Assembly: GCF_016862275.1 (NCBI RefSeq)
Contig: NZ_BOMQ01000089.1
Location: 55,812 to 119,811, forward strand
Length of the DNA: 64,000 bases
Reading direction: 5' to 3'
DNA from: Actinoplanes nipponensis
GTDB taxonomy: Bacteria; Actinomycetota; Actinomycetes; Mycobacteriales; Micromonosporaceae
Below the pieces are notes generated by a model. That model was given only the letters and a program-made list of their open reading frames with translations. It ran no database searches and was not told where the DNA came from. Positions 1 to 8,410 of the stretch are shown in pieces. How positions within the stretch are numbered: position 1 is the first letter of the stretch; every line of letters starts with the position of its first letter. The position numbers were made by a program, and so were the translations under genes.

Positions 1-825
1 GTCACCGGCGACCGCGACACCGGCCGGGCCCTGGTCGCGCACCGGACCCCGCGGATGGTGTCGATCACCGGTTCGGTCCGCGCCGGCATGGAGGTGGCCT
101 CGACCGCGGCCGCCGACCTCAAGCGGACGCACCTGGAGCTGGGCGGCAAGGCCCCGGTGGTGATCTTCGACGACGCCGACGTCGAGGCGGCCGCCGCCGC
201 GATCGCCGAGGCCGGCTACTTCAACGCCGGGCAGGACTGCACCGCGGCGACCCGGGTGCTGGCCGCCCCCGGCGTCTACACCGACTTCGTGGCCGCGCTG
301 GCCGAGCAGGCCCGGGGCACCCGCACCGGCGCGCCGGACGACGAGGACGTGCTCTACGGCCCGCTGAACAACGCGCGCCAGCTGGAGCGGGTCGGCGGCT
401 TCATCGACCGGCTGCCCGGGCACGCCAGCCTGGAGGCGGGTGGCGCCCGGGTCGGCGACCGCGGCTACTTCTACTCCCCCACGGTCGTCTCCGGACTGCG
501 GCAGAGCGACGAGATCATCCAGGACGAGGTGTTCGGGCCGGTCATCACCGTGCAGCGGTTCACCGACGAGGACGAGGCGGTGGCCTGGGCCAACGGCGTC
601 GAGTACGGCCTGGCGTCGTCGGTGTGGACCCGTGACCACGGCCGGGCGATGCGGATGACCCGGCGGCTGGACTTCGGCTGCGTCTGGGTCAACTGCCACA
701 TCCCGCTGGTCGCGGAGATGCCGCACGGCGGCTTCAAGCACTCCGGTCACGGCAAGGACCTCTCCGTGTACGGCCTGGAGGACTACACCCGGATCAAGCA
801 CGTCATGCACAGTCTCGAGGGCTGA
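1..825 (+). CDS. Gamma-aminobutyraldehyde dehydrogenase (5'-truncated)
   Basis: NAD(P)-dependent aldehyde dehydrogenase, probably oxidising 4-aminobutyraldehyde to GABA in putrescine breakdown. The reading frame is open from base 1, so the N-terminal part lies outside the window; about 274 residues of a usual 470-500 are present. Visible family features are the LELGGKAP segment, the catalytic cysteine in NAGQDCTAATR, a pattern typical of the aminobutyraldehyde (PatD/YdcW-like) branch, and EVFGPVITV followed by the C-terminal NCHIPLVAEMPHGG stretch. The stop lies 3 bases before the GABA transaminase start, so the two are co-transcribed and carry out consecutive steps. The substrate is inferred from the motif and from the neighbouring polyamine genes; another omega-aminoaldehyde is possible. 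Confidence 0.85.
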   Translation, partial: VTGDRDTGRALVAHRTPRMVSITGSVRAGMEVASTAAADLKRTHLELGGKAPVVIFDDADVEAAAAAIAEAGYFNAGQDCTAATRVLAAPGVYTDFVAALAEQARGTRTGAPDDEDVLYGPLNNARQLERVGGFIDRLPGHASLEAGGARVGDRGYFYSPTVVSGLRQSDEIIQDEVFGPVITVQRFTDEDEAVAWANGVEYGLASSVWTRDHGRAMRMTRRLDFGCVWVNCHIPLVAEMPHGGFKHSGHGKDLSVYGLEDYTRIKHVMHSLEG

Positions 826-828
826 GCG

Positions 829-2115
829 ATGCCGAGTTCCGAGGAGCTGCACAAGCGCCGCCACGCCGCGGTCGCCCGGGGCGTCACCTCGATGGTGGCG
901 TCCTACGTGGACCACGCCGCGGGCGGCAGCCTGCACGACGTCGACGGCCGGGAGTGGATCGACTTCGGCTCCGGCATCGCGGTGACCAGCGTCGGCAACG
1001 CGGCGCCGCGGGTGGTGGCGGCCGTGCGCGAGCAGGTCGAGCGGTTCACCCACACCTGCTTCATGGTCACGCCGTACGAGTCGTACGTGGCGGTGTGCGA
1101 GCAGCTGGCCGCGCTGACGCCGGGGACGTTCGACAAGCGGGCGGCGCTGTTCAACTCCGGCGCCGAGGCGGTGGAGAACGCGGTCAAGGTCGCCCGGCAC
1201 GCGACCGGGCGGCAGGCGGTGGTGGTGTTCGACCACGCGTACCACGGGCGGACCAACCTGACGATGGCGCTGACCGCGAAGTCGATGCCGTACAAGCACC
1301 GGTTCGGGCCGTTCGCGCCGGAGGTCTACCGGGCGCCGATGTCGTATCCGCTGCGCGACGGCGGGCTCTCCGGCGCGGAGGCGGCGGCCCGGGCGATCGA
1401 CGTCATCGAGAAGCAGGTCGGCGCGGCGAACGTGGCGGCGGTGCTGATCGAGCCGATCCAGGGCGAGGGCGGCTTCGTGGTGCCGGCTCCCGGCTTCCTG
1501 CCCGCCCTGTCCGCGTGGGCGCGGGAGGCCGGCGCGGTGTTCATCGCCGACGAGGTGCAGACCGGCTTCTGCCGTACCGGATCCTGGTTCGCCTGCGCCG
1601 ACGAGGGCGTGGAACCGGACCTGGTCACCACGGCCAAGGGGATGGCCGGCGGCCTGCCGCTGGCCGGCGTGGTCGGCCGGGCCGAGCTGATGGACGCGGT
1701 GCACCCGGGCGGGCTGGGCGGCACGTACGGCGGCAACCCGATCGCCTGCGCGGCGGCGCTGGCGGCCATCGAGACCATGCACGAGCTGGACCTCAACGCG
1801 GCGGCGAAGCGCCTCGAGGCGCAGTTCATGCTGCGGCTGACCGCGCTGGCCCAGGGCGACCCGGGCATCGCCGAGGTGCGCGGCCGGGGCGCGATGCTGG
1901 CGCTGGAGCTGGTCAAGCCGGGCTCGCTGGAGCCCGATCCGCTGCGCACGGCGGCGGTGGCCCGGGCCTGCCACGCCGCCGGGCTGCTGGTGCTGACCTG
2001 CGGCACCTACGCCAACGTGCTGCGCTTCCTGCCGCCGCTGGTCATCGCCGAGGAGCAGGTGGCGCGCGGCCTGGACATCCTGGCGGAGTCACTGCTCGCG
2101 CATCTGCCAGGGTGA
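829..2115 (+). CDS. gabT: 4-aminobutyrate aminotransferase
   Basis: Class III PLP-dependent aminotransferase of 428 residues that should transfer the amino group of GABA to 2-oxoglutarate, giving succinate semialdehyde. Family marks: NSGAEAVENAVKVAR, the AYHGRT loop, EPIQGEGGF, the PLP-phosphate-side ADEVQTG, and the Schiff-base lysine at K270 in TTAKGMAGG. It starts 3 bases after the aldehyde dehydrogenase with a GAGGG Shine-Dalgarno inside that gene's end, so it is translationally linked. The 3' end overlaps the convergent saccharopine-dehydrogenase-like gene by 27 bases. Alternatives are other omega-aminotransferases (5-aminovalerate, ornithine), but position and motifs favour GABA. Confidence 0.88.
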   Translation: MPSSEELHKRRHAAVARGVTSMVASYVDHAAGGSLHDVDGREWIDFGSGIAVTSVGNAAPRVVAAVREQVERFTHTCFMVTPYESYVAVCEQLAALTPGTFDKRAALFNSGAEAVENAVKVARHATGRQAVVVFDHAYHGRTNLTMALTAKSMPYKHRFGPFAPEVYRAPMSYPLRDGGLSGAEAAARAIDVIEKQVGAANVAAVLIEPIQGEGGFVVPAPGFLPALSAWAREAGAVFIADEVQTGFCRTGSWFACADEGVEPDLVTTAKGMAGGLPLAGVVGRAELMDAVHPGGLGGTYGGNPIACAAALAAIETMHELDLNAAAKRLEAQFMLRLTALAQGDPGIAEVRGRGAMLALELVKPGSLEPDPLRTAAVARACHAAGLLVLTCGTYANVLRFLPPLVIAEEQVARGLDILAESLLAHLPG

Positions 2116-3288
2116 GCCGTACGCGGTGAGCAGGTCGAGGAAGGGCACGGCGTCGAAGGCCTCCGGGCCGAGGACGCCGGCCCCCTGCCACACCCCGGTG
2201 GCCAGCAGCTCCAGGGCGACGATCGGGTTGACCGCGGTCTGCCAGACCACCGCCTGGGAGCCGTACTCGCGCATCGACCACTCGTTGTCGACGACGTGGT
2301 AGAGGTACACCTCGCGGGGCTCGCCGTCGCGGCCGGTCCCGCTGACCAGGGTGCCCGCGCAGGTGCTGCCGGTCATCCGGTCGCCCAGGCCGGCCGGGTC
2401 GGGCAGGCAGGCCGCCACGACGTCGCGCGGTGACACCTCCACGCCGCCGACGCGCACCGGCGCCGTCCGGTCCAGGCCCAGCTTGTGCAGGGTCTTCAGC
2501 ACGTCGATGAACTCCTTGCCCAGCCCGTACTTGAAGGTGACCCGCCGGGCGTCGACCCAGCGCGGGATGAGCAGCACCTCCTCGTGCTCGACGTGCACGC
2601 ACTCGACCTCGCCGATGCCGCCCGGGAAGTCGAAGACCTCCGGCTCGCTGAGCGGCTCGGTGGTGAACCAGCCGCGCCCGGCCTCCCAGATGACCGGCGG
2701 GTTCAGGCACTCCTCGATGGTGGTCCACACCGAGAACGAGGGCGCGAAGTCGTAGCCGGCCACCACCAGGTTGCCGCCGTCGCGGATGCCGATCTCGTCG
2801 ATGCGGGAGAAGAGGTGGTCGGCCGCGTACCGGGCGAACACATCGGACAGGCCGGGCTCCACGCCCATCCCGACCAGCGCCAGCAGGCCGGCGTCCCGCC
2901 AGTCGTCGGCCGCGGCGAACTGCTCGTCGCCGAGCTTCACGCCGGTGCGGGAGAACGGCTCGTCGGGGTGCGGGTGCGACAGCGACATCGCCATGTCGAT
3001 GTAGTGCGCGCCGGCCCGGCGGGCGCCGTCGAAGATCGGCATGACGAACCGCGGGTCGACGGCGTTCAGCACGTGGGTGATCGCGTGCTCGCGGCAGAGC
3101 GCGGCCACAGCGTCCGCCGACGAGGCGTCGACCCGGGCGGCGACGAAGCCCTCCCGCCCGGCCACCGCGGCCTGCGCCCGGGCGAGATCGTGGTCGGCGA
3201 CGACGAACACCTCGTGGAAGTCGCGGCGGGCGGCGATCCCGGCGGCGGCCGAGCCCACCCCGCCGGCGCCGACGAGCAGTACGCGCAT
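2089..3288 (-). CDS. Saccharopine dehydrogenase-like NAD(P) oxidoreductase
   Basis: A 399-residue protein with an N-terminal Rossmann dinucleotide site (VLLVGAGGVGSAAAGIA) and the catalytic-domain pattern of the saccharopine dehydrogenase / carboxynorspermidine synthase group (HVLNAVDPRF, GAHYIDMAM, GMGVEPGLSDVFARY). ATG at 3288 is preferred over an upstream GTG because AGGAAGGG lies about 8 bases before it. The likely chemistry is reversible reductive coupling, or cleavage, of an aldehyde and an amino acid, which fits a polyamine or lysine-derived substrate in this catabolic block; the exact substrate cannot be read from sequence. It is transcribed divergently from the Lrp gene and converges on gabT. 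Confidence 0.75.
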   Translation of the reverse strand: MRVLLVGAGGVGSAAAGIAARRDFHEVFVVADHDLARAQAAVAGREGFVAARVDASSADAVAALCREHAITHVLNAVDPRFVMPIFDGARRAGAHYIDMAMSLSHPHPDEPFSRTGVKLGDEQFAAADDWRDAGLLALVGMGVEPGLSDVFARYAADHLFSRIDEIGIRDGGNLVVAGYDFAPSFSVWTTIEECLNPPVIWEAGRGWFTTEPLSEPEVFDFPGGIGEVECVHVEHEEVLLIPRWVDARRVTFKYGLGKEFIDVLKTLHKLGLDRTAPVRVGGVEVSPRDVVAACLPDPAGLGDRMTGSTCAGTLVSGTGRDGEPREVYLYHVVDNEWSMREYGSQAVVWQTAVNPIVALELLATGVWQGAGVLGPEAFDAVPFLDLLTAYGSPWQMREQ

Positions 3289-3561
3289 GACAAGCCCTTC
3301 CTGCACTGAAAACGTGTTGCGATCACGCTATCGCGACGGAAACACTTGTCAATGGTCCAAGATTCTGCGATAAACGCAGTCAGCAGGGTTACCCCCCACC
3401 CACCGGAAGCCAGTCCCATGACCACAGCGTCACCGCCCCGTCACCGCATCCGGCCGCCGCTCCACAGAGCACGGTCGGCCCCGCCACGGAATCGCGGGAG
3501 CCGCCGGAATGCGCCGACGGATTCCGTTGCCATCCGCCGGTCCGCACGCCAGAATCGCTGC
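3289..3561. promoter_or_regulatory. Divergent promoter region with GCGAT palindromes
   Basis: This gap separates the saccharopine-dehydrogenase-like gene from the Lrp/AsnC gene. For the minus gene there is a TTGACA -35 (3352-3347), a 16-base spacer and a TAGCGT -10 (3330-3325). The -10 sits inside a palindrome with arms GCGAT (3319-3323) and ATCGC (3330-3334). A second inverted repeat, CTGCG-5 nt-CGCAG, lies at 3365-3379 and repeats the TGCGAT core. These are reasonable binding sites for the adjacent Lrp protein; that assignment is inference. I see no gene in the gap. Confidence 0.5.
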
Positions 3562-4017
3562 GTGACGGACCTGGCGCTCGACGACGTGAACAAGCAGATC
3601 ATCGAACACCTGCAGCGTGACGGACGGATGTCCTACGCCGGGCTCGCGAAGATCATCGGGTTGTCCGAGGCGGCCGTGCGCCAGCGCGTCCAGCGGCTGC
3701 TCGACGGCGGGATGATGCAGATCGTCGCGGTCACCGACCCGCTGATGCTGGGCTTCGCCCGCCAGGCGATGGTCGGCGTCAAGTGCGTCGGCGACATGCG
3801 CGCGGTCGCCGAGCAGCTCGCGGCGATCCCCGAGGTCGACTACGTGGTCATCTGCGCCGGCGGCTACGACCTGCTGGTGGAGCTCGTCTGCACCGACGAC
3901 GAGCACCTGCTGAGCCTGCTCAACGAGGCCATCCGCGCGGTGCCGGGGGTAACCGGCACCGAGACGTTCATGTACCTGAAGCTCGCCAAGCAGACCTACG
4001 CATGGGGGACACGATGA
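3562..4017 (+). CDS. Lrp/AsnC family transcriptional regulator
   Basis: A 151-residue one-component regulator. An N-terminal AsnC-type winged helix (LAKIIGLSEAAVRQRVQRLLDGG, about residues 20-45) precedes a RAM/AsnC ligand-binding domain (VVICAGGYDLLVELVC). GTG at 3562 gives the normal family length; the frame is open further upstream, but that stretch has no Shine-Dalgarno and non-coding-like composition. The stop overlaps the next start as ATGA, so it is co-translated with the aminotransferase downstream. Lrp proteins beside amine catabolic genes usually sense the amino acid or amine and control the local genes, and this is the probable role here. Confidence 0.88.
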   Translation: MTDLALDDVNKQIIEHLQRDGRMSYAGLAKIIGLSEAAVRQRVQRLLDGGMMQIVAVTDPLMLGFARQAMVGVKCVGDMRAVAEQLAAIPEVDYVVICAGGYDLLVELVCTDDEHLLSLLNEAIRAVPGVTGTETFMYLKLAKQTYAWGTR

Positions 4018-5384
4018 CCGAAGACCTCTCCGGGTCCGCCCGGGACCACCTCTGGATGCACTTCACCCGGATGTCGTCGTACACCGGCGCGCGGGCCAGC
4101 GAGGTGCCGGTCATCGTGCGCGGCTCCGGGCCGTACATCTGGGACCAGAACGGCAAACGCTACCTGGACGGGCTGTCCGGGCTGTTCGTGGTGCAGGCCG
4201 GGCACGGCCGCGGCGAGCTGGCCGACGCGGCCGCCAAGCAGGCCTCCGAGCTGGCCTACTTCCCGCTCTGGTCCTACGCGCACCCGACCGCGGTGGAGCT
4301 CGCCGAGCGGCTGGCCGGGCTGACCCCCGGCGACCTGAACCGGGTCTTCTTCACCACCGGCGGCTCCGAGGCGGTGGAGAGCGCCTGGAAGCTGGCCCGC
4401 GGCTACTTCAAGCTGACCGGCAAGCCGATGAAGACCAAGGCCATCTCGCGGGCCATCGCCTACCACGGCACCACCATGGGCGCGCTGTCGCTGACCGGGC
4501 TGCCGCTGATCAAGCAGGAGTTCGAGCCGCTGGTGCCGGGCGCGCTCAAGGTGCCCAACACCAACTTCTACCGGCGCCCGGACGAGTCCATGAGCGAGGA
4601 GCAGTTCGGCATCTGGGCCGCCGACCGGATCGCCGAGGCCATCGAGTTCGAGGGCCCCGACACGGTGGCCTGCGTGTTCCTGGAGCCGGTGCAGAACGCC
4701 GGCGGCTGCTTCCCGCCGCCGCCCGGCTACTTCCAGCGGGTCCGCGAGATCTGCGACCGCTACGACGTGCTGCTGGTCTCCGACGAGGTGATCTGCGCGT
4801 TCGGCCGGCTCGGCGAGTACTTCGGCTCCACCCGGTACGGCTACACCCCCGACATCATCACCTGCGCCAAGGGCCTGACCTCGGGCTACGTGCCGCTGGG
4901 GGCGATGATCGCGTCCGAGCGGCTGATCGCGCCGTTCCTGACCGGCGGCAACTCGTTCTCGCACGGCGTCACCTTCGGCGGGCACCCGGTCGCGTCCGCG
5001 GTCGCCCTGGCCAACCTCGACATCTTCGAGCGCGAGGACCTCAACGGCCACGTCCGGGCCAACTCGGCGCTGTTCCGGTCCTATCTGGAGCGGCTCAGCG
5101 ACCTGCCGATCGTCGGCGACGTCCGCGGCGACGGCTACTTCTTCGGCATCGAGCTGGTCAAGGACAAGGCGACCAAGGAGACCTTCGACGCCGACGAGTC
5201 CGAGCGGCTGCTGCGCGGCTTCCTGTCCAAGGCGCTGTTCGAGGCCGGGCTGTACTGCCGGGCCGACGACCGCGGCGACCCGGTGATCCAGCTGGCTCCC
5301 CCGCTGGTCTGCACCGAGGAGCACTTCGCCGAGATCGAGCACACCCTGCGCGGCGTGCTCACCGAGGCGTGGACCAAGCTCTGA
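4014..5384 (+). CDS. Class III omega-aminotransferase (putrescine/diamine:pyruvate type)
   Basis: A 456-residue PLP-dependent class III aminotransferase. Family features: FFTTGGSEAVESAWKLAR, AYHGTTMGALSLTG, the VSDEVICAFGR aspartate segment and the Schiff-base lysine in TCAKGLTSGYVPLGA. The RAIAYHGTT and CFPPPPGYF regions resemble the putrescine/beta-alanine:pyruvate group rather than GabT. It starts inside the Lrp stop codon (ATGA) and is followed after 22 bases by a PuuB-like oxidase. Together with gabT and the aldehyde dehydrogenase this gives two ways of deaminating putrescine or its derivatives. The preferred amine donor is not determinable from sequence alone. Confidence 0.82.
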   Translation: MTEDLSGSARDHLWMHFTRMSSYTGARASEVPVIVRGSGPYIWDQNGKRYLDGLSGLFVVQAGHGRGELADAAAKQASELAYFPLWSYAHPTAVELAERLAGLTPGDLNRVFFTTGGSEAVESAWKLARGYFKLTGKPMKTKAISRAIAYHGTTMGALSLTGLPLIKQEFEPLVPGALKVPNTNFYRRPDESMSEEQFGIWAADRIAEAIEFEGPDTVACVFLEPVQNAGGCFPPPPGYFQRVREICDRYDVLLVSDEVICAFGRLGEYFGSTRYGYTPDIITCAKGLTSGYVPLGAMIASERLIAPFLTGGNSFSHGVTFGGHPVASAVALANLDIFEREDLNGHVRANSALFRSYLERLSDLPIVGDVRGDGYFFGIELVKDKATKETFDADESERLLRGFLSKALFEAGLYCRADDRGDPVIQLAPPLVCTEEHFAEIEHTLRGVLTEAWTKL

Positions 5385-5406
5385 GCCGACCCGCGGCGGA
5401 AAACCC

Positions 5407-6720
5407 ATGACAATTCACGATGTGAGCCCCTCCTTCTGGCTGTCCGCCCTCGGTGAGCCGAGGGCGGCCCGGCCGGCGCTGCCCGGCGACCGCAGCGTGG
5501 ACGTGGCCATCGTGGGGGCCGGGTACACCGGGCTGTGGACGGCGTACTACCTGGCCCGGGCCGATCCGTCGCTGCGCGTCGCGGTGCTGGAGGCGCGGTA
5601 CGCCGGCTTCGGCGCGTCCGGGCGCAACGGCGGCTGGTGTTCCGGGCTGTTCCCGGTGCCGGTGGGCGCGCTGGCCCGCCGGCACGGCCGCGACCAGGCG
5701 GTGGCCATGCACCGGGCGCTGGCCCGGACGGTGGACGAGGTGGGCCGGGCCGCCGCGGCCGAGGGCATCGACTGCGACTTCGCCAAGGGCGGCACGGTCG
5801 CGCTGGCCCGCTCCGCCGCCCAGCTGCGCCGCGCCGAGGCCGAGGCCGCCGAGGCGCGGGAGTACGGCCTGGACGTGACGCTGCTGGACGCGGCCGCGGC
5901 CCGGGAGAGGTGCGGGGCCGCCGGGGTGGTCGGCGGCACGTTCAGCCCGGACTGCGCCGCCCTGCAGCCGGCGGCGCTGGCGCGCGGGCTGGCCGCGGCG
6001 GTCGAGCGCCGCGGCGTCACGATCTACGAGGGCACCCGGGCCCTGCGGCTGGCCCGCGGGTCGGTGGTCACCGACCACGGCACGGTACGCGCGGACGTCG
6101 TGGTCCGCGCCCTGGAGGGCTACACCGCCGCGCTGGCCGGGCACCGGCGCGCCCTCGCCCCGGTGTACTCGCTGATGATCGCCACCGAGCCGCTGCCGGA
6201 CGAGGTGTGGCAGCGCATCGGCCTGGCCCGGCGCGAGACGTTCACCGACCACCGGCACCTCATCGTGTACGGCCAGCGCACCGCCGACGACCGGCTGGCG
6301 TTCGGCGGCCGGGGCGCGCCGTACCACTTCGGCTCGCGCGTGCGCACGGCGTACGACCGGGAGCCGGCGGTCTTCGCGGCCCTGCGCCGGGCGCTGACCG
6401 ACCTGTTCGGCATCGACCCGCCGCTCGCGTACCGCTGGGGCGGCCCGCTGGGCATCCCCCGCGACTGGATGCCGTCGGTCGGCCTCGCCGACGGCCTGGG
6501 CTGGGCCGGCGGTTACGTCGGCGACGGCGTCGCGGCGGCCAACCTGGCCGGGCGCACCCTGGCCGACCTGATCACCGGCACCGACTCCGAGCGCACCCGG
6601 CTGCCCTGGACCGGGCACCGGTCCCGGGGCTGGGAGCCCGAGCCCCTGCGCTGGTTGGGCATCAACGCCGCGCTGCGCGGGACGGCCCTGCGCGACGCCT
6701 GGGAGATCGCCCGGCGATAA
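5407..6720 (+). CDS. FAD-dependent amine oxidase (DAO family, PuuB-like)
   Basis: A 437-residue D-amino-acid-oxidase-fold flavoprotein. The N-terminus carries the FAD-binding GAGYTGLWTAYYLA motif followed by an acidic end of the second strand (VAVLEA), then GASGRNGGWCSG, which is characteristic of the gamma-glutamylputrescine oxidase / glycine oxidase branch. The C-terminal GWAGGYVGDGVAAANLAGR closes the FAD site. It is the last gene of the amine block, 22 bases after the aminotransferase. The reaction would be oxidative deamination of an amine with H2O2 release. A gamma-glutamylputrescine synthetase is not in the window, so the route name remains tentative. Confidence 0.78.
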   Translation: MTIHDVSPSFWLSALGEPRAARPALPGDRSVDVAIVGAGYTGLWTAYYLARADPSLRVAVLEARYAGFGASGRNGGWCSGLFPVPVGALARRHGRDQAVAMHRALARTVDEVGRAAAAEGIDCDFAKGGTVALARSAAQLRRAEAEAAEAREYGLDVTLLDAAAARERCGAAGVVGGTFSPDCAALQPAALARGLAAAVERRGVTIYEGTRALRLARGSVVTDHGTVRADVVVRALEGYTAALAGHRRALAPVYSLMIATEPLPDEVWQRIGLARRETFTDHRHLIVYGQRTADDRLAFGGRGAPYHFGSRVRTAYDREPAVFAALRRALTDLFGIDPPLAYRWGGPLGIPRDWMPSVGLADGLGWAGGYVGDGVAAANLAGRTLADLITGTDSERTRLPWTGHRSRGWEPEPLRWLGINAALRGTALRDAWEIARR

Positions 6721-6788
6721 GTCTGCGGAGCGCCGCGACCCTGCCGATGGTGAGGCCCGACAGTCAGCGACGACGACAGGGGTTCACC

Positions 6789-7025
6789 ATGGCAGTCGAG
6801 GCCATCGGCTCGACCGATTCCGGCACCGTCACCGCGCGGACGGAGTTCCAGCGCGTCCAGCTGAAGCTGGCGGAGGACCTGGCGGCCAAGGCCGCCGAGA
6901 AGGTCGCGGCCAAGGACAAGGCGGTCCTCACCCGCAGCGAGAACGACGCCCTGCACGAGCGCCAGACCGGCACCGGCGCCGCGGACATCGGCCGGCTGGG
7001 CACCGCGCTGGACACCGTGGTCTGA
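6789..7025 (+). CDS. Small hypothetical protein, charged helical
   Basis: A 78-residue protein with ATG at 6789, preceded by AGGGG. I do not recognise a family. The middle (about residues 18-45) is rich in Ala, Lys and Glu and should form a continuous helix; there is no signal peptide, membrane segment or cysteine. It ends 4 bases before a TTGTGT/ACACAA palindrome that begins the regulatory region of the downstream membrane protein. Composition matches its neighbours. Confidence rests on the Shine-Dalgarno, codon use and lack of overlap with other genes. Confidence 0.6.
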   Translation: MAVEAIGSTDSGTVTARTEFQRVQLKLAEDLAAKAAEKVAAKDKAVLTRSENDALHERQTGTGAADIGRLGTALDTVV

Positions 7026-7029
7026 CGTC

Positions 7030-7089
7030 TTGTGTTGACACAATTCGGCTGACCTGACACGCTTGCTTGTATCAAGTGATTGATACAAG
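7030..7089 (+). promoter_or_regulatory. Two related palindromes: probable GntR operator region
   Basis: A perfect palindrome with 10-bp arms CTTGTATCAA (7066-7075) and TTGATACAAG (7080-7089) around GTGA directly precedes and overlaps the AAGGAGG Shine-Dalgarno (7087-7093) of the membrane-protein gene. A second perfect inverted repeat TTGTGT-TG-ACACAA (7030-7043) lies 22 bases upstream and contains a TTGACA-like hexamer (7035-7040). Both share outer TTGT...ACAA half-sites. The last gene of the operon encodes a GntR regulator, so autoregulation through these sites is the natural reading. Confidence 0.65.
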
Positions 7090-7100
7090 GAGGATGTCGC

Positions 7101-7934
7101 GTGCCTGTGTTCGCCCGAGCGATGCTGGTGCTGCTCCTGCTCGGCACCGCGGCCCTCGTGGTGGTGCGGGCCCTCTGGCCGCTCACCGTGCCGGCGCCGG
7201 CGACCCGCCGCCGCGACCCCGCGCTGAAGTGGCGGCTGGCCGGCATCGTCGCCGGCGCCGCCGCGGCGCTCGTCGCCGTCCGGATCCCGGAGGCGGGTCG
7301 CGGGGACCTGCTGGCGGCGCCGGTCTTCGGCATGGGCGTCTTCGCCGGCGCGCTGACCGGCGAGCTCACCCGCGGTCGACCGGCCGGCGCGGTCCGCCGC
7401 GCCGGGCTCCGGGTCCGCCGCACGCTCGACTACGTGCCGAGGGCGCTGGGCACGGGCGTCACCGTGTCCACGGTGGCCCTGTTCGCCCTCGCGACCCTCA
7501 CCACCAGGACCGGCGCGCCGGAGGCCGGCGGCCGCGTGCTGGCCTGCCCCGGCGGGACCCGCGGACCCTGGCCCGGTGCGTACTACACGGTCCCGGCCCT
7601 GGCCGCCGTCGTCGCCGGGCTCGCCCTGGCGGCGTTCACGCTGCGCCGGGTGGTCCGCCGGCCGCAGGCCGCCGAGCCGGCCACCGCCGACGACGCGCTG
7701 CGGCGGCGTTCCGCCGAGGTCGTCACCGCCGGGACCGGCGTGCTGGTGCTCGTGCCGCTGACCGGCATCGCGCTGACGGCCGGGCTCCTGCTGCAGAGCA
7801 GCGAGGTGACCTGCGGGGCCGGCTGGTGGGACGGCGCCGGCCAGGCGCTGACGGCCCTGGGCTTCCTCGCCTTCGCGTTCGCCGCCTGGTACGGCGCGTG
7901 CCTGCTCCTGCCGGGCAAGCGGGCCCGCGCATGA
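7101..7934 (+). CDS. Multi-pass membrane protein of unknown function
   Basis: A 277-residue integral membrane protein with about seven hydrophobic segments (for example LVLLLLGTAALVVV at the N-terminus and GVLVLVPLTGIALTAGLLL and LGFLAFAFAAWYGACLLL near the C-terminus). GTG at 7101 is chosen for its ideal AAGGAGG Shine-Dalgarno, 7 bases away. A loop between segments 4 and 5 has a cysteine, and a second lies in EVTCGAGWWDG. No known transporter motif is visible. It overlaps the GntR gene by 4 bases (ATGA), the arrangement seen where a YtrA-type regulator controls a membrane-protein operon. Confidence 0.75.
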   Translation: MPVFARAMLVLLLLGTAALVVVRALWPLTVPAPATRRRDPALKWRLAGIVAGAAAALVAVRIPEAGRGDLLAAPVFGMGVFAGALTGELTRGRPAGAVRRAGLRVRRTLDYVPRALGTGVTVSTVALFALATLTTRTGAPEAGGRVLACPGGTRGPWPGAYYTVPALAAVVAGLALAAFTLRRVVRRPQAAEPATADDALRRRSAEVVTAGTGVLVLVPLTGIALTAGLLLQSSEVTCGAGWWDGAGQALTALGFLAFAFAAWYGACLLLPGKRARA

Positions 7935-8320
7935 ACGAGCCGCCGCAGCTGAGCGTCACGACGACCGACCCGACGCCGCCCTACGAGCAGGTGCGCCGGC
8001 AGCTCGCCGCGCTGATCGGCAGCGGAGCCCTGCCCCCGGACGAGCGCCTGCCCCCGTTGCGGCAGCTGGCCGGCGACCTCGGCCTGGCGGTGGGCACGGT
8101 GGCCCGGGCGTACCGGGAGCTCGAGGCGGCCGGCCTGGTCGTCTCCCGCCGCGGCGGCGGCACCCGGGTGGCCGGCCCCCCGGCCCGGCCGGCGGCCACG
8201 GCCGACGACGAGCCGGTGCTGCGCGCCGCCGAGGAGTACGTCTGGCGGGCGCGGGCGGCCGGCGCGGACCGCGGGTCCATCGTGGCCGCGCTGCACCGGG
8301 TCCTCGACGCCACGCCCTGA
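7931..8320 (+). CDS. GntR family regulator, YtrA subfamily
   Basis: A short (129 residues) GntR regulator: an N-terminal winged helix (PPYEQVRRQLAALIGSGALPP, then LPPLRQLAGDLGLAVGTVARAYRELEAAGLVVSRRGGGTRV, about residues 17-78) followed by only about 45 residues of C-terminal helices. This length fits the YtrA subfamily, which lacks a large ligand-binding domain. It is translationally coupled to the upstream membrane protein (ATGA at 7931). The palindrome at 7066-7089 is its likely operator. The effector is unknown; YtrA proteins often respond to cell-envelope stress. Confidence 0.85.
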   Translation: MNEPPQLSVTTTDPTPPYEQVRRQLAALIGSGALPPDERLPPLRQLAGDLGLAVGTVARAYRELEAAGLVVSRRGGGTRVAGPPARPAATADDEPVLRAAEEYVWRARAAGADRGSIVAALHRVLDATP

Positions 8321-8338
8321 CCCCTGACATCGACGCCC

Positions 8339-8368
8339 TTGACTGTCCCGGGCCGGGCGGCTTAACGT
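8339..8368 (+). promoter_or_regulatory. Promoter of the secreted BNR protein
   Basis: TTGACT (8339-8344), an 18-base spacer and TAACGT (8363-8368) make a good vegetative-type actinomycete promoter 42 bases before the ATG at 8411, in the gap after the GntR gene. Confidence 0.5.
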
Positions 8369-8410
8369 CTGCGAAACCTTCCGGCACCACCGCAGACCTC
8401 GAGGTCGTCG

